Positions 8,282 through 18,180 of a stretch of 64,000 nt of DNA are shown piece by piece. The notes beneath the pieces are model-generated. The model was not told where the DNA came from. It did not search any database and saw only the letters and a program-made list of their open reading frames with translations. The stretch spans positions 3,596,001 through 3,660,000 of the forward strand of contig NZ_CP065997.1 in assembly GCF_016127315.1 (NCBI RefSeq). Direction: 5' to 3'. The position numbers and the translations under genes were made by a program. Position 1 is the first letter of the stretch. Each line of letters opens with the position of its first letter. Origin of the DNA: Achromobacter deleyi. Lineage in GTDB: Bacteria > Pseudomonadota > Gammaproteobacteria > Burkholderiales > Burkholderiaceae_B.

Positions 8282-9183
8282 ATGTCTTCCCGTTCAAGCA
8301 GGTGGGCGTAGATGTCGTCCAGGCTCGGGGCCTGGATGTCGAGGTCGGCGATGGGCGCGGCGATGGCGCCGATGCCGCGGATGGCATCGACCTTGTCGCG
8401 TTCCAGGCAGGCCAGCTCGTAGCGGCAGGCGTCGAGCCGGCGCCAAGGGCGCGCCAGCACCGTGCCGCTCTGCGGCGCGGCCAGCGTCAGCCGGATGCGG
8501 ATCGGCAGCCCGGTGGACTGGCGCAGCGCCGACATGGCGCCGTCGGCGATCTTCCTGCCGGCCTTCATGACGATGATGCGGTCGGCGTGGCCGGCCAGTT
8601 CCGACAGCGCGTGGGTGCTGAGCAGGACGGTGGCGCCGGCGGCGCGCAGCTCGTGGACGATGTCGTAGAACATCAGGCGCGAGGCCGGGTCCAGTCCGGT
8701 GGTGGGTTCGTCGAACAGCAGCACCCGCGGCTGGCCCAGCAGGGCCTGCGCCAGCGCCAGGCGCTGCCGCATGCCCTTGGAATAGCCGCCCACGCGGCGG
8801 TGGGCGGCGCCGGCGATGCCGACCTTCTCCAGCAGCGCGGGGTTGCCGGACAGCGGCCGGCGCTTGAGCCGGGCGTAGAACGCCAGCGTCTCCACGCCGG
8901 TCAGCGAGGGATGCAGCGCGACCGTTTCCGGCAGGTAGCCGATGCGGTCGCGCAGACGCGCGGCGGCGCGGCTGTGGGCGTCCTCGCCGAACAGCGTGAC
9001 GCGTCCGTGGGTGGGGCGGATCAGCCCCAGCACCAGCTTGATCAGCGTGCTCTTGCCGGCGCCGTTGTGGCCGGCCAGCGCCACGCACTCGCCTTGGCGC
9101 AGTTGCAGATCGAGGCCGTCGATGGCGCGCTGCGCGCCATAGTGCTTGCTGACGCCGGCCAGCGTCACCAGGTCGGTATTCAT
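8278..9183 (-). CDS. nosF: NosF, ABC transporter ATPase for NosZ maturation
   Basis: A 301-residue ABC ATPase. Walker A is GHNGAGKST (about 39-47), the signature is 'GYSKGMRQRLALAQALL', Walker B is LLFDEP and the H-loop is LLSTHA. The signature has YSKGM in place of LSGGQ, a common variation in ABC-2 type ATPases. It energises NosDFY. The start is ATG 9183 with AAGGAG about 6 nt upstream. It overlaps nosD and nosY by 4 bp each. Confidence 0.93.
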   Translation of the reverse strand: MNTDLVTLAGVSKHYGAQRAIDGLDLQLRQGECVALAGHNGAGKSTLIKLVLGLIRPTHGRVTLFGEDAHSRAAARLRDRIGYLPETVALHPSLTGVETLAFYARLKRRPLSGNPALLEKVGIAGAAHRRVGGYSKGMRQRLALAQALLGQPRVLLFDEPTTGLDPASRLMFYDIVHELRAAGATVLLSTHALSELAGHADRIIVMKAGRKIADGAMSALRQSTGLPIRIRLTLAAPQSGTVLARPWRRLDACRYELACLERDKVDAIRGIGAIAAPIADLDIQAPSLDDIYAHLLEREDI

Positions 9184-10490
9184 GGAGTCTCCTTGGCGCG
9201 GGCGGCGGGGCGCGGCGGCGGCTGCATCAGCGGCGCGCTGTCGATGACGCCGCCCGGCAGGATGGCGGGGAATTGGGATTGGGCCCAGCGCACGATCGAG
9301 ATCGACGGGCTGTTGAGCAGGATGCGCGCGGCCGGCGCGCGCCACAGCAGCTGGTCGACCACGTCGTTGGGCCGGTAGGCGGTGTCGGCGATGCCGTCGC
9401 CGTTCAGGTCGAAGGCGGTGTTGTCGCTCCAGTAGTTGCCGCGGCCGTTCACCGCCCAGTCGAGCGTGCGGGTGCCGACGTACTTCACCTGGTTCTTGTT
9501 GTTCAGGAAGGCGTTGCCCGAGATCTGGTTGCCGTCCGACCCGGCGGTGTAGTGCACGCCGATCTCGCAGTTGGCGAAGTGGTTGTCGAGGAACGCGTTG
9601 TTGTTGGCGTTGTAGATGAACACGCACTTGCCGGCGCCATCGACCGTGTTGCCGGTGATGCGCGACTGGTTGGCGTAGTTCAGCATCAGGCCTTGTTCGC
9701 GGCTGTCGCGCGCGACGTTGCCCTGCACCACCAGCCGGTGCGAATACATGATGGCGTAGGCGATGTCGTTGCCGCTCGAGACGTTGCCGCTGATCTCGCT
9801 GTCATTGGTGTACATGTAGTGGACCGCGTAGCGCAGGTCGTGGAAGTAGTTGCCGCTGAAGGTGTTCCGCTTGCTGGTGTTGACGAAGATGCCGTCGCGG
9901 CCGGCGGAAATGTCGTTGTCCAGCACCCGCGTGCCGGGCGTGTTCCACAGCGTGACGCCGTTGCCGCGCTCGGCCACGCGCAGCTCGCGGTTGCCGACGA
10001 TGCGGTTGCCGGTCACCAATGCGTCGTTCGGGCCCCATACATGCACGCCGACCAGGTTGTCGAGGATGTCGTTGTGTTCGACCCGCGCGCGGTGCGCGCC
10101 ACGATCCAGGAACACGCCGGCGTCCATGTCCGACAGGCTCAGTCCGGAGCGCGTGACGGTCAGGTCGCGCAGCGTCACGTCCTCGGCCTTGACCCACAGC
10201 GTGCGGCCCTGGCGCGTGCCGGCGATGACGGCCGCGCGGTCGGGCGGCCCTTGCAGGGTCAGGGGCTTGTCGATGACGATGCCGCCGGTGTAGCTGCCGG
10301 GCGCCAGCGCCAGCACGTCGCCGGGCTGGGCCGCGGCCACCGCCGCGGCCAGGTCCGCGCCCGCGCCGACGGCCACGGTGGCCGCCGCGCCGGGAGGCGC
10401 CCAGCCGAGCGTGCCTCCCAGCGCGGCCAGCGTGGCCAGCACGGCGGCGGTCCTCCTGCCGCCCCGGGTCAGGTTCACGATGAGCGTCAT
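9180..10490 (-). CDS. nosD: NosD, periplasmic copper-processing protein
   Basis: A 436-residue protein with a signal peptide (about 1-36, ending GAAA) and a right-handed parallel beta-helix made of repeated N/G/D-rich turns such as 'VEHNDILDNLVGVHVWG', 'ITGNTVDGAG' and 'ISGNAFLNN'. This is the NosD/carbohydrate-binding-like fold. NosD works with NosFY in assembling the CuZ site. It starts 5 bp after the nosZ stop and ends overlapping nosF by 4 bp. Confidence 0.92.
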   Translation of the reverse strand: MTLIVNLTRGGRRTAAVLATLAALGGTLGWAPPGAAATVAVGAGADLAAAVAAAQPGDVLALAPGSYTGGIVIDKPLTLQGPPDRAAVIAGTRQGRTLWVKAEDVTLRDLTVTRSGLSLSDMDAGVFLDRGAHRARVEHNDILDNLVGVHVWGPNDALVTGNRIVGNRELRVAERGNGVTLWNTPGTRVLDNDISAGRDGIFVNTSKRNTFSGNYFHDLRYAVHYMYTNDSEISGNVSSGNDIAYAIMYSHRLVVQGNVARDSREQGLMLNYANQSRITGNTVDGAGKCVFIYNANNNAFLDNHFANCEIGVHYTAGSDGNQISGNAFLNNKNQVKYVGTRTLDWAVNGRGNYWSDNTAFDLNGDGIADTAYRPNDVVDQLLWRAPAARILLNSPSISIVRWAQSQFPAILPGGVIDSAPLMQPPPRPAARAKETP

Positions 10491-10495
10491 GCGCG

Positions 10496-12412
10496 CTACG
10501 CCGTCTTCTTGGGCAGGACCACCAGCTGGCCGGACATTTCCATGTGCAGCGCATGGCAGAACCACTGGCAGTAGTACCAGTGCACGCCCGGCCGGTCGGC
10601 GGTGAAGGTGACCGAGGCCGTGGCCTGCGGCCCGATTTCCATGGCGATGCCGTGGCCCTCGAGCGTGAAGCCGTGCGTCAGGTCCTCGATCACCTCCATG
10701 TTGGTGACCACCACGGTGACCTCGTCGCCCTGGTTGACCTCGATCCGCTTGAGGCTGAACATCGGCGCCACCGCCATCATGTAGACGCGCACCTTGTTGC
10801 CGTCGCGCACCACCTTGGCGGCGTCCTCCAGCGAGACGCCATCCTTCTTGGCCATCTGGCGCGCCTCTTCCCACATCGGGTCGTCGCGCTTCCAGATGCT
10901 GATGGGATGGACCTTGGAACGGTGCACCAGGCACATGTCGTGCGGCTCGGCGAAGCTGGGGCCGTCGTGCACCAGCTTCATGGTGTCGCCGGAGATGTCG
11001 ATCAGCTGGTCGTTCTCGGGCTTGAGCGGGCCGACGTTCAGGAAGCGGTCTTTCGAGAACTTGTTCAGCGACACCAGCCACTTGCCGTCGGCCTCGCGCG
11101 TCTCGCCCATGGTGGAGTGGTTGTGGCCGGGCTGGTAATGCACGTCCAGCTTCTGGATGATCGGGTCGACCTTCTCGCCCTTGTAGGCGCGCTTGGCCAG
11201 GTCGATGTTCCACTTGACCATCTGGCTGTCGATGAACAGCGTGGTGTAGGCGTTGCCGCGGCCGTCGAAGGCGGTGTGCAGGGGGCCCAGGCCCAGCTGC
11301 GGTTCGGCCACCACGCAATCGCGCGGCTTGATCTTGTCGTCGAACAGGTCATCCAGCGTGCGAACGTCCAGCACCGTCACCGTGGGCGACAGCTTGCCAT
11401 TGAGCACCAGGTGGATGCCGTCGGGCGCGGCGTTGCAGCCGTGCGGCGAGTTCGGCACCGGGATGTAGCGGGTGTACTTGGACCCGTGGCGGCCGTCGAT
11501 CACCGGCACGCCGCCCATCATCTTGAAGTCGCCCTTCTTGACGGCTTCCTCGATGCGCTTGATGTTGAACACCACCACCCAGTCCTGCTCGTTGGCCGAG
11601 GCTTCCTCCACCGTCAGGCCTTTCTCGGAGTTGTAGCAGGTCGAGAAGGAATACTTGCCCTGGTAGTCGGCGTCGCCGTTGTCCAGGTTGCCGTCCACCA
11701 GCACCTGCCAGGCGACCTTCATGGTGTCGCCGTCCAGCGCGGTGTAGATGGCGAAGAAGTTCTTCTTGGGATCGTCGGTCACCTTGCCGTCGTTGGGCAG
11801 CGGGATGATGTGCTCGCCGTTGGCGAAGACGTAGCCGGTGCGCGGATAGCGCTGCGGCCGCAGGCCGTGCACGCCCGACACGTTGGGCAGCTCGGTGATC
11901 TTGTCGGTCTTCATCACGTCCAGGCGGATGCGGGCGACGCGGTTGTTGGCCTTGTCGTTGATGAAGAGGTAGCGGCCGTCGTAGGTGCGGTCGGTGAACG
12001 ACAGGTGCGGGTGGTGGGCGTCGCCGTTCAGGAACACGCCGCCCTTGTCCTTGAGGTATTCGCGGGTCTCGGGCGTCAGGCCCTCGGTCAGGATCCTGCG
12101 GCTTTCGTTGGTGCGGCCCCAGCCGGTGGCGCTGCAGTGGTTGAAGACCGGGATGCGCACCAGTTCGCGCATCGACGGCAGGCCCAGCACGCGCACTTCG
12201 CCCGACTGGCCGCTGGAGTTGAAGGCATAGTATTCGTCCAGCTCGCCGGGCGCGACGTGGCCCGTCTGGCCGGCGGCGCCGGCCTTGGCGTCCTTGCCGT
12301 GGGCGGTGGACAACTGTGCGCCGCCCACCAGGCCGGCGGCGCCGGTGATGGCGGCGGTTCCCAGGAAGCTGCGGCGGCTCAGGCCGGTCTTGTCGGGGTT
12401 CTTGTCGGACAT
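10496..12412 (-). CDS. nosZ: Nitrous-oxide reductase NosZ, clade I
   Basis: A 638-residue enzyme that reduces N2O to N2 in the periplasm. The Tat motif SRRSFLG (about 12-18) marks clade I NosZ. The beta-propeller carries the His ligands of the CuZ centre ([24 protein letters not shown]). The C-terminal cupredoxin domain carries the CuA motif C-x3-C-x3-H-x2-M at about 615-626 ([12 protein letters not shown]). All key ligands are present, so the enzyme should be functional. Shine-Dalgarno AAGGAG precedes ATG. It lies 53 bp after nosR in the same operon. Confidence 0.97.
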   Translation of the reverse strand: MSDKNPDKTGLSRRSFLGTAAITGAAGLVGGAQLSTAHGKDAKAGAAGQTGHVAPGELDEYYAFNSSGQSGEVRVLGLPSMRELVRIPVFNHCSATGWGRTNESRRILTEGLTPETREYLKDKGGVFLNGDAHHPHLSFTDRTYDGRYLFINDKANNRVARIRLDVMKTDKITELPNVSGVHGLRPQRYPRTGYVFANGEHIIPLPNDGKVTDDPKKNFFAIYTALDGDTMKVAWQVLVDGNLDNGDADYQGKYSFSTCYNSEKGLTVEEASANEQDWVVVFNIKRIEEAVKKGDFKMMGGVPVIDGRHGSKYTRYIPVPNSPHGCNAAPDGIHLVLNGKLSPTVTVLDVRTLDDLFDDKIKPRDCVVAEPQLGLGPLHTAFDGRGNAYTTLFIDSQMVKWNIDLAKRAYKGEKVDPIIQKLDVHYQPGHNHSTMGETREADGKWLVSLNKFSKDRFLNVGPLKPENDQLIDISGDTMKLVHDGPSFAEPHDMCLVHRSKVHPISIWKRDDPMWEEARQMAKKDGVSLEDAAKVVRDGNKVRVYMMAVAPMFSLKRIEVNQGDEVTVVVTNMEVIEDLTHGFTLEGHGIAMEIGPQATASVTFTADRPGVHWYYCQWFCHALHMEMSGQLVVLPKKTA

Positions 12413-12465
12413 GAATAACTCCTTGATAGGAACGGCGTCTCGCGCCGCGGTACGGAAATCGGGAA

Positions 12466-14841
12466 TCAGGATTCGGGCGCGGCGGGCGCGGGCGGGTTCG
12501 GATTGGGCGCGCGGTGCACCACCACTTCCTGCACCGCCGGCTCGCTGTCTTCGGCGCGGCGCCGCTCGCGTTTGCCGTGCTTCTGGATCAGGTGCGGGCA
12601 CTTCTGCTTGTGGTGGTAGAGCATCTGGCAATGCAGGCACTGGATGCACTCGTTCGGGTTGATCTCGCCGGTCGGCTCGATGGCTTGAACCGGGCATTCC
12701 TTGGTGCAGCGTTGACAGGGGTTGCCGCAGTCGCGGTAGCGGCGCAGCCAGTCGAAGATGCGCAGCCGCGCCGGAATCGCCAGCGCGGCGCCCAGCGGAC
12801 AGAGGTAGCGGCAGAAGAAGCGTTCGATGAACAGGCCCGCGACCAGCAGCGCCACCGCGAACAGCACGAACGGCCAGTCGCGCACGAAACGCAGGATGAT
12901 GGCGGTCTTGAACGGCTCGACCTCGGCCAGCCGCTCGGCCAGCGCCAGGTCGTACAGCGAGAAGCCGAACAGCACCAGGAAGATCACGTACTTCAGCGTC
13001 GACAGGCGCTGGTTGACGCCATGGCGCACCGTGACCTGGCGCAGGCCCAGGCGCCTGGCGACGCGGTTGGCCAGTTCCTGCAGCGCGCCGAACGGGCACA
13101 GCCAGCCGCAGAAGGCGCCGCGGTTCCAGAACACCATCGAGATGGCGGTGGCGCACCACAGGATGAACACCAGCGGGTCCATCAGGAAGTAATCCCAGCG
13201 GAAGTCGGTGCGCAGCGCCGAGAAGAACGTCAGCACGTTGACGATCGACAGCTGCGCCTGGCCGTACCAGCCGATCCAGAACAGCGCGAAGGCCAGGAAC
13301 GCCAGGCGCAGCCGGTCATGCAGCAGCGGCCGGCTGGTCAGCTGGTCCTGGAAGAAGAAGATGCCCACCAGCACGATCAGCGCCACCGTCAGGATCGCCA
13401 CCTGCGCGGCCTTGCCGTGCCAGATCTGCTGCCACAGCGCGGGCGGGGCGGCGTCCTCGGCCGCCGCTGCGGGGGCCGGCGCCGAGGCGGCCGGCGTGGC
13501 GCCGGGCGCGGCGCGGGTGTAGCGGTCGGGCAGGGCGTACGGCAGGTCGAACGTGACGAAGGCCTTGTCCGACACGCTCAGCACGCGTTGCACCATCAAT
13601 TGCAGCCGCCACGGTTTGACCGGATCGAACGCGGCGTCCTCCGGCACCACGAACAGCGCCACTTCGCGCAGGGCCGGCGCGCCCTGCGCGGCGACGTCGG
13701 CCAGGCGCTGGTGATTGCGGTCGCGGAAGCGGAAGCTGCCTTCGTCCTGGATGATCTCGATGCGGTCGAAGATGCCGCCGCGCACGTAGCCCGAACCCTT
13801 GAACGAATAGGCGCCGTTGCCCGCCACCAGGATGGCCTGCTGGCCGGGCTTCAAGCGCTCCTTCAGGCGCTGCCATTCCGCGTCGCCAAGCAGGCTGCGG
13901 CCAATGGACGGCACGCTGGCCAGCGCCACGTACAGGTCGATGAAGACGTCGTCGTCGGCCGCTTCCTGGCCGCGTTCGGCCGCGTCCTGGCGGCCCGATT
14001 CGCGGAACACGCGGTTGACGTCCGCGGGCGCCAGCCGCAGGTTGCGCACCGCGCCGGCGTCGAGCAGGGCCTGCCAGGATTCGACCGCGTCGCGTGTGTC
14101 GTCGATCCGCCGCGCGGGCGCGGCCGCCGTGGCGGCGGGCGCGGCGCTGGCGGCGCCGGCGCCATCCACGCCGTAGGCGCGCGCCACCGCGATGGCCGAG
14201 CGCGTGATGCTGTCGCCGATCACCATGAGGGTGACGGTGGCGCCGCTGATGATGTCCACCGGCGGCGGCGCGCCGTGGCGCGGCGGGCTGTCGATGAAGT
14301 TCAGGCCGACGTAGCCCTGGATGAAGTGATCGACCTTGGCTTGCGGAATGCCGATCAGCACGATGGGCTCGTGATGTTCCACCAGCCGGGCGCCGACGAT
14401 GCGGCCGTTGTCCGCCAGTCCCACCAGCACGTCGATGGGCTTGCTGGAATAGCCGCGGGTGTTGACCACGTCGGAGGTCAGGTAGAGGCGTCCCACGGCG
14501 CGTTCGCCGGCATAGACGCGCGCGGTCATGGGCTTGCCCTCGGGCGGGCCGATGCGGTCGGCGCCGGGGAAGAGGTCGGCGATGGAAACGGTCTTCAGGA
14601 AGTCGGGCAGCCGTTGCGCCTGGGCGGCGGTGGCGGCCAATGCACAGCACAACAGCAAGAGGGAGAGGAAGACCCGGACGGCAAGCGGGGATCCGCGCTG
14701 GACTCCCCGATGCGGCTCGTGCCGTGCGCCGCGATGGGCCCCGCCGCTTGTCGCACCACTTGTCGCGCCATTTTCCCCGCTACGTGCCTTGCCACCTGCC
14801 CCGCCACGTGCCCCGTGATGTGCCGCCAGACTGCCGCGCAT
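12466..14841 (-). CDS. nosR: NosR, flavin/iron-sulfur membrane regulator and electron donor
   Basis: A 791-residue protein. After an unusual N-terminal extension (about 1-52) come a signal-like hydrophobic segment, a periplasmic FMN-binding domain with the flavinylation motif SGATVT, membrane helices, two CxxxCP motifs (CGWLCP, CRYLCP), and a polyferredoxin with CQRCTKECP and CIQCLHC. NosR is needed for nos expression and passes electrons towards NosZ; FMN attachment would be by NosX. The only canonical start in frame before the signal segment is ATG 14841, which places a 12-bp tandem repeat inside the gene. It is first in the nos operon, under an FNR-type box. Confidence 0.92.
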   Translation of the reverse strand: MRGSLAAHHGARGGAGGKARSGENGATSGATSGGAHRGARHEPHRGVQRGSPLAVRVFLSLLLLCCALAATAAQAQRLPDFLKTVSIADLFPGADRIGPPEGKPMTARVYAGERAVGRLYLTSDVVNTRGYSSKPIDVLVGLADNGRIVGARLVEHHEPIVLIGIPQAKVDHFIQGYVGLNFIDSPPRHGAPPPVDIISGATVTLMVIGDSITRSAIAVARAYGVDGAGAASAAPAATAAAPARRIDDTRDAVESWQALLDAGAVRNLRLAPADVNRVFRESGRQDAAERGQEAADDDVFIDLYVALASVPSIGRSLLGDAEWQRLKERLKPGQQAILVAGNGAYSFKGSGYVRGGIFDRIEIIQDEGSFRFRDRNHQRLADVAAQGAPALREVALFVVPEDAAFDPVKPWRLQLMVQRVLSVSDKAFVTFDLPYALPDRYTRAAPGATPAASAPAPAAAAEDAAPPALWQQIWHGKAAQVAILTVALIVLVGIFFFQDQLTSRPLLHDRLRLAFLAFALFWIGWYGQAQLSIVNVLTFFSALRTDFRWDYFLMDPLVFILWCATAISMVFWNRGAFCGWLCPFGALQELANRVARRLGLRQVTVRHGVNQRLSTLKYVIFLVLFGFSLYDLALAERLAEVEPFKTAIILRFVRDWPFVLFAVALLVAGLFIERFFCRYLCPLGAALAIPARLRIFDWLRRYRDCGNPCQRCTKECPVQAIEPTGEINPNECIQCLHCQMLYHHKQKCPHLIQKHGKRERRRAEDSEPAVQEVVVHRAPNPNPPAPAAPES
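14739..14822. repeat. Degenerate 12-bp tandem repeat, seven units, in the 5' end of nosR
   Basis: Seven consecutive 12-mers (plus strand: CCCCGCCGCTTG, TCGCACCACTTG, TCGCGCCATTTT, CCCCGCTACGTG, CCTTGCCACCTG, CCCCGCCACGTG, CCCCGTGATGTG). The exact 12-bp period adds four residues per unit to the NosR N-terminus. Confidence 0.85.
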
Positions 14842-14867
14842 GCTTCGACTCTTTGTTGGTGTTGGTT

Positions 14868-14916
14868 TGCAGCCATCCTACGAATCGGTGCCACGGCGCA
14901 CGTTGCGGTTTGTCAA
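14868..14916 (-). promoter_or_regulatory. nosR promoter with FNR/DNR/NNR-type box
   Basis: The box TTGCGGTTTGTCAA (14903-14916) fits the TTG-N8-CAA core of FNR-family sites. On the minus strand a -10 element TAGGAT occupies 14880-14875. With the start at 14868 the box centre is at -41.5, the class II activation distance. The leader is then 26 nt to the nosR ATG. Confidence 0.7.
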
Positions 14917-14982
14917 TTTGCCATGCGTAATCAGTAATAGCCCTATTGACCGTAGGGATGTGCGCAGGTAAGCGCGCTTCAC

Positions 14983-15031
14983 TTGATGCGCATCAAGCGG
15001 CTTGCCGGGGGGCCCTCCTAGACTGGTGCGC
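14983..15031 (+). promoter_or_regulatory. Azurin promoter with perfect FNR/ANR box
   Basis: TTGATGCGCATCAA (14983-14996) matches the FNR consensus TTGAT-N4-ATCAA exactly. A -10 element TAGACT occupies 15019-15024, giving an inferred start at 15031 and a box centre at -41.5 (class II). Anaerobic activation of azurin is inferred. Confidence 0.85.
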
Positions 15032-15095
15032 GGTGGCGTTGCGGGCGGAGTCCGGCAGCGCGCAGATACACCGTTCAGTCATCGGAGAAGATTCA

Positions 15096-15545
15096 ATGCT
15101 TGCCAAAACCACCCTGGCCATCCTGCTGTCGGCCGCCAGCCTGCCCGCGCTTGCCGCGCAATGCGAAGCCACCGTCGAAAGCAACGACGCCATGCAGTAC
15201 AACGTCAAGGAAATCGTCGTCGACAAGAGCTGCAAGCAGTTCACCGTGCACCTGAAGCACGTCGGCAAGATGGCCAAGGTCGCCATGGGCCACAACCTGG
15301 TGCTGACCAAGGACGCCGACAAGCAGGGCGTCGCCACCGACGGCATGGGCGCCGGCCTGGCGCAGGACTACGTCAAGGCGGGCGACACCCGCGTCATCGC
15401 CCACACCAAGGTCATCGGCGGCGGCGAATCCGATTCGGTCACGTTCGACGTGTCCAAGATCGCCGCGGGCGAGAACTACGCCTACTTCTGCTCGTTCCCC
15501 GGGCACTGGGCCATGATGAAGGGCACGCTCAAGCTGGGCGGTTGA
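15096..15545 (+). CDS. azu: Azurin
   Basis: A 149-residue precursor. The 20-residue signal peptide ends at LAA; mature protein starts [16 protein letters not shown] as in Alcaligenes/Achromobacter azurins. Type 1 copper ligands are present: His in MGHN, Cys in [12 protein letters not shown], and the His and Met that follow. The disulfide pair is CEA and KSCKQ. Azurin is a soluble periplasmic electron carrier to nitrite or N2O reductase and peroxidases. Shine-Dalgarno GGAGAAG precedes ATG. It is divergent from the nos operon and carries its own FNR box. Confidence 0.97.
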   Translation: MLAKTTLAILLSAASLPALAAQCEATVESNDAMQYNVKEIVVDKSCKQFTVHLKHVGKMAKVAMGHNLVLTKDADKQGVATDGMGAGLAQDYVKAGDTRVIAHTKVIGGGESDSVTFDVSKIAAGENYAYFCSFPGHWAMMKGTLKLGG

Positions 15546-15571
15546 GTCCGTCCCGGCACGAGCGCGAAGCG

Positions 15572-15598
15572 AACCGGCGGCCGACGCCGGTTTTTTTT
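15572..15598 (+). terminator. Rho-independent terminator after azurin
   Basis: Perfect 8-bp stem AACCGGCG / CGCCGGTT with a 5-nt loop and a run of eight T. Confidence 0.9.
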
Positions 15599-15637
15599 GG
15601 GCGTCGGCATGGCGCCCGCTTGTGCCACGGAGAAGGA

Positions 15638-16129
15638 TCAGAGTTGCGTGGGGTTGGGGGCATCGCCGTACACCTCGACCGGATCGAACACCTTCTTGCT
15701 TTCGGTGAACGCCAGTGGCCCGGCCGCGTCCTGCCCGTGGGGCACGACGCGGTAGAAGCAGGAGCGATAGCCGACGTGGCAACTCGCGCCGCCGTCGATG
15801 TCCACCCGCAGCCAGATCGCGTCCTGGTCGTCGTCCACGCGGATCTCGCGGACCTGCTGAATCAGTCCGCTGGTCGCGCCCTTGTGCCAGAGCGCTTGCC
15901 GCGAGCGGCTCCAGTAATGCGCCTGGCCGGTCCGGATGGTCTGCCCCAGCGCTTCGCGGTTCATGTAGCCCAGCATCAGCACCTCGCCGCTGCCGGCATC
16001 GGTGGTGACGCAGGCGATCAGGCCGCGTTCATCGAACTTCGGCGCCAGCGCCCGGCCTTCTTCCACCTGTTCGATGGACAGACGCGGCGCGAACAAGGCG
16101 TTGCGGGGTGGCGTGGTTTCTTGGCGCAT
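15638..16129 (-). CDS. HisI paralog (phosphoribosyl-AMP cyclohydrolase type), Zur-linked
   Basis: A 163-residue protein of the HisI family, which opens the adenine ring of phosphoribosyl-AMP in histidine synthesis. The family core is clear: '[10 protein letters not shown]', '[17 protein letters not shown]' and '[11 protein letters not shown]'. In ordinary HisI the metal motif reads D-C-D-x-D; here it is D99-D100-D101-Q-D103, so the first zinc-ligand Cys is Asp. The other two Cys (117, 124) remain. It ends a three-gene cluster under a Zur box, where low-zinc paralogs of HisI are known in other proteobacteria. A main hisI in the his operon elsewhere is expected but not visible here. Confidence 0.88.
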   Translation of the reverse strand: MRQETTPPRNALFAPRLSIEQVEEGRALAPKFDERGLIACVTTDAGSGEVLMLGYMNREALGQTIRTGQAHYWSRSRQALWHKGATSGLIQQVREIRVDDDQDAIWLRVDIDGGASCHVGYRSCFYRVVPHGQDAAGPLAFTESKKVFDPVEVYGDAPNPTQL

Positions 16130-16142
16130 GGGACACACTCTT

Positions 16143-17525
16143 TCAGGAATCGAGGGAGGGGGAGGCCGGCGTGGCTTCCAGGAACCGCAGCGGCTGTCCC
16201 GGCGGGGCGGCATCGGCCAAGGCCTCGTCGCGCACGACGGCATGGCCGCGCACGACGGTGTGAATGGGCCAGCCCGTGACGCGCAGGCCGTCGTACGGCG
16301 TCCAGCCGCTGACGCTGGCGATCCAGTCGTTGCGGATGGTTCGGCATGCCTGCAGGTCGACGATGCTGAAATCGGCGTCATAGCCCAGTGCGATGCGGCC
16401 CTTGCCTTCGAGGCCGAACAGGCGCGCCGGGCCGGCGCTGGTCAGGTCCGCCAGGCGCGGCAGGCTCAGGCGGCCGGCATGCACGTGGTCGAGCATCAGC
16501 GGCAGCAGGGTCTGCACGCCGGTCATGCCGCTGGGAGATTGCGGATAGCGCCTGGCCTTCTCTTCCAGAGTGTGCGGCGCGTGGTCGCTGCCGATGACAT
16601 CGACCACGCCGTCGCGAATGCCTTGCCACAGCGCATCCTGGTGGCGCGGCTCGCGGACCGGCGGATTCATCTGCGCGAGGCTGCCCAGTCGTTCGTAGCA
16701 GTCGGGCGCGTGCAACGTCAGGTGATGCGGCGTGACTTCGACGCTGACGCGTCGCTTGTGCTCGGCCAGGAAAGCGATTTCCTCGGCGCTGGAGACGTGC
16801 AATACATGCAGCCGCCGGTGGGCTTCAGCCGCCAACCGCACGATGCGCCGCGTCGCGATCAGCGCGCTTTCGACGTCGCGCCAGTGGGGATGCAGGCGGA
16901 CGTCGCCGCTGGGCAGCACGATCGATTTGCGCTCGCGCAGCCGGGCCTCGTCCTCGGCGTGCACGGCCATGCGGCGGCGGCCGTGGCGCAGGATGCGGCG
17001 CAGCACCTCGGTGTCATCGGCCAGCAGATCGCCGAATGAACTGCCCATGAAGACCTTGACGCCGGCGCAGCCGGGCAGGTTTTCCAGCTCGGCCAGCCGC
17101 TCGGCATTGACGGCGGAGCCGCCGATGTAGAACGCATGGTCGCACCAGGCGCGACCGCGCGCCGCGTCGAGCTTGGCCTGCAAGTCGGCGGCCGTGAGCG
17201 TCAGCGGGCTGGTGTTCGGCATCTCGAAAATGCCGGTCACGCCGCCCAGCACCGCGCCGCGGGTGCCGGCTTCGAGGGTTTCCTTGTGGGTCAGGCCAGG
17301 TTCGCGGAAATGCACCTGGCTGTCGATGACGCCGGGCAGGACATGCAGGCCGGTGGCATCCAGCGTGGTGTCCGCGCGCCAGTCGTCCAGGCTGCCCAAC
17401 GCCACCACGCGGCCGTCTCGCGCCGCGATGTCGACGGGCGCCATCGTGCCGCCGGGCAGCAGCACGGTGCCGCCGTGCACCAGCAGGTCGGCCTGCCGCC
17501 GGAAGGGTTGCTCGGCGCCGATCAT
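16143..17525 (-). CDS. Dihydroorotase paralog (PyrC2-like), Zur-linked
   Basis: A 460-residue amidohydrolase of the type I dihydroorotase group. Family features include '[10 protein letters not shown]', '[14 protein letters not shown]', the carboxylated-Lys region VKVFMGSS, His in MAVHAEDE and LHVLHVSS, and Asp in GSDHAPH. The canonical zinc motif H-x-H after the first strand is Q70-V-H72: the first His is Gln. Dihydroorotase closes carbamoyl-aspartate in pyrimidine synthesis. The position between a gamma-carbonic anhydrase gene and a hisI paralog behind a Zur box points to a zinc-starvation back-up. ATG 17525 was chosen because the upstream open frame runs through the next gene. Confidence 0.86.
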   Translation of the reverse strand: MIGAEQPFRRQADLLVHGGTVLLPGGTMAPVDIAARDGRVVALGSLDDWRADTTLDATGLHVLPGVIDSQVHFREPGLTHKETLEAGTRGAVLGGVTGIFEMPNTSPLTLTAADLQAKLDAARGRAWCDHAFYIGGSAVNAERLAELENLPGCAGVKVFMGSSFGDLLADDTEVLRRILRHGRRRMAVHAEDEARLRERKSIVLPSGDVRLHPHWRDVESALIATRRIVRLAAEAHRRLHVLHVSSAEEIAFLAEHKRRVSVEVTPHHLTLHAPDCYERLGSLAQMNPPVREPRHQDALWQGIRDGVVDVIGSDHAPHTLEEKARRYPQSPSGMTGVQTLLPLMLDHVHAGRLSLPRLADLTSAGPARLFGLEGKGRIALGYDADFSIVDLQACRTIRNDWIASVSGWTPYDGLRVTGWPIHTVVRGHAVVRDEALADAAPPGQPLRFLEATPASPSLDS

Positions 17526-17584
17526 GCGGGGGTTTCCTGGCGTGGCGTGACGGCGATGGACTTGGCGGGTGGCTGGGCAGTCAT

Positions 17585-18145
17585 TCAGAACTCGTTCTGG
17601 ATGTTCTTGTAGCCATGCACCAGCGCGTTGTTGGTGCGCGCCACGTCTTCGGAAAACTCGCTGGCCGCGGCGGGCACCTGGGGCAGCGACGCAAGATCGG
17701 TGTCCGGGCCGATGCGCTCGGTCGATCGCACGTAGAAGCCCGGTGGCAGGTGGACGCCGTCGACCACCGCGTTGTAGCGCACCACGCAGCCGTCCTCGAC
17801 CGTACAGTTGAACAACACGCTGTTGAAGCCGATGAACACGCCATCGCCCACCGCGCAGGGGCCATGCACGATGGCGCGGTGCGCGATCGACGTGCGCTGG
17901 CCGATGCGCACGCGCGCGCCCGACTTGGAATGGATCACCACGCCGTCCTGGATGTTGGAGTGCGCGCCGATCACGATCGGGTCGATGTGGCCCTGCGCGT
18001 CCATCTCGTCGGCGCGGATGACGGCGTAGGGACCGATGAAGACGTTTTCCTCCACGACGACCAGGCCGCAGAGAATGGCGGTGGGGTCGACGAAGGCGCT
18101 GGGGTGGATCTGCGGCAGGTCGCCGCGCGGGTTCTTGCGGATCAT
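17585..18145 (-). CDS. Gamma-class carbonic anhydrase-like protein, Zur-linked
   Basis: A 186-residue left-handed beta-helix protein with hexapeptide repeats (VFIGPYAVI, NIQDGVVIH, VRIGQRTSIAHRAIVH). The three metal-binding His of gamma carbonic anhydrases are in VVIH, IAHR and IVHG. These enzymes hydrate CO2 and can use iron or cobalt as well as zinc. First gene after the Zur box at 18181, then pyrC2 and hisI2 follow on the same strand. ATG 18145 has no good Shine-Dalgarno, but homology starts there (MIRKNPRGDLPQIHPSAFVD). Confidence 0.88.
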   Translation of the reverse strand: MIRKNPRGDLPQIHPSAFVDPTAILCGLVVVEENVFIGPYAVIRADEMDAQGHIDPIVIGAHSNIQDGVVIHSKSGARVRIGQRTSIAHRAIVHGPCAVGDGVFIGFNSVLFNCTVEDGCVVRYNAVVDGVHLPPGFYVRSTERIGPDTDLASLPQVPAAASEFSEDVARTNNALVHGYKNIQNEF

Positions 18146-18180
18146 GGGAGGTCTTGACGATGAGGAGGGCGCCGTTAAAT

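Noticed and set aside
14739..14822. CRISPR-like array in the nosR start region
   Set aside because: The 12-bp units are contiguous, with no spacers. It is a degenerate minisatellite within a coding region.
12514..14937. An 807-codon open frame antisense to nosR, and other long frames antisense to known genes (for example 59653-62817, 41640-43262, 10544-12418)
   Set aside because: Their products are His/Arg/Gln-rich with no family motifs, and each lies opposite a well-supported gene. Such frames are expected in GC-rich DNA.
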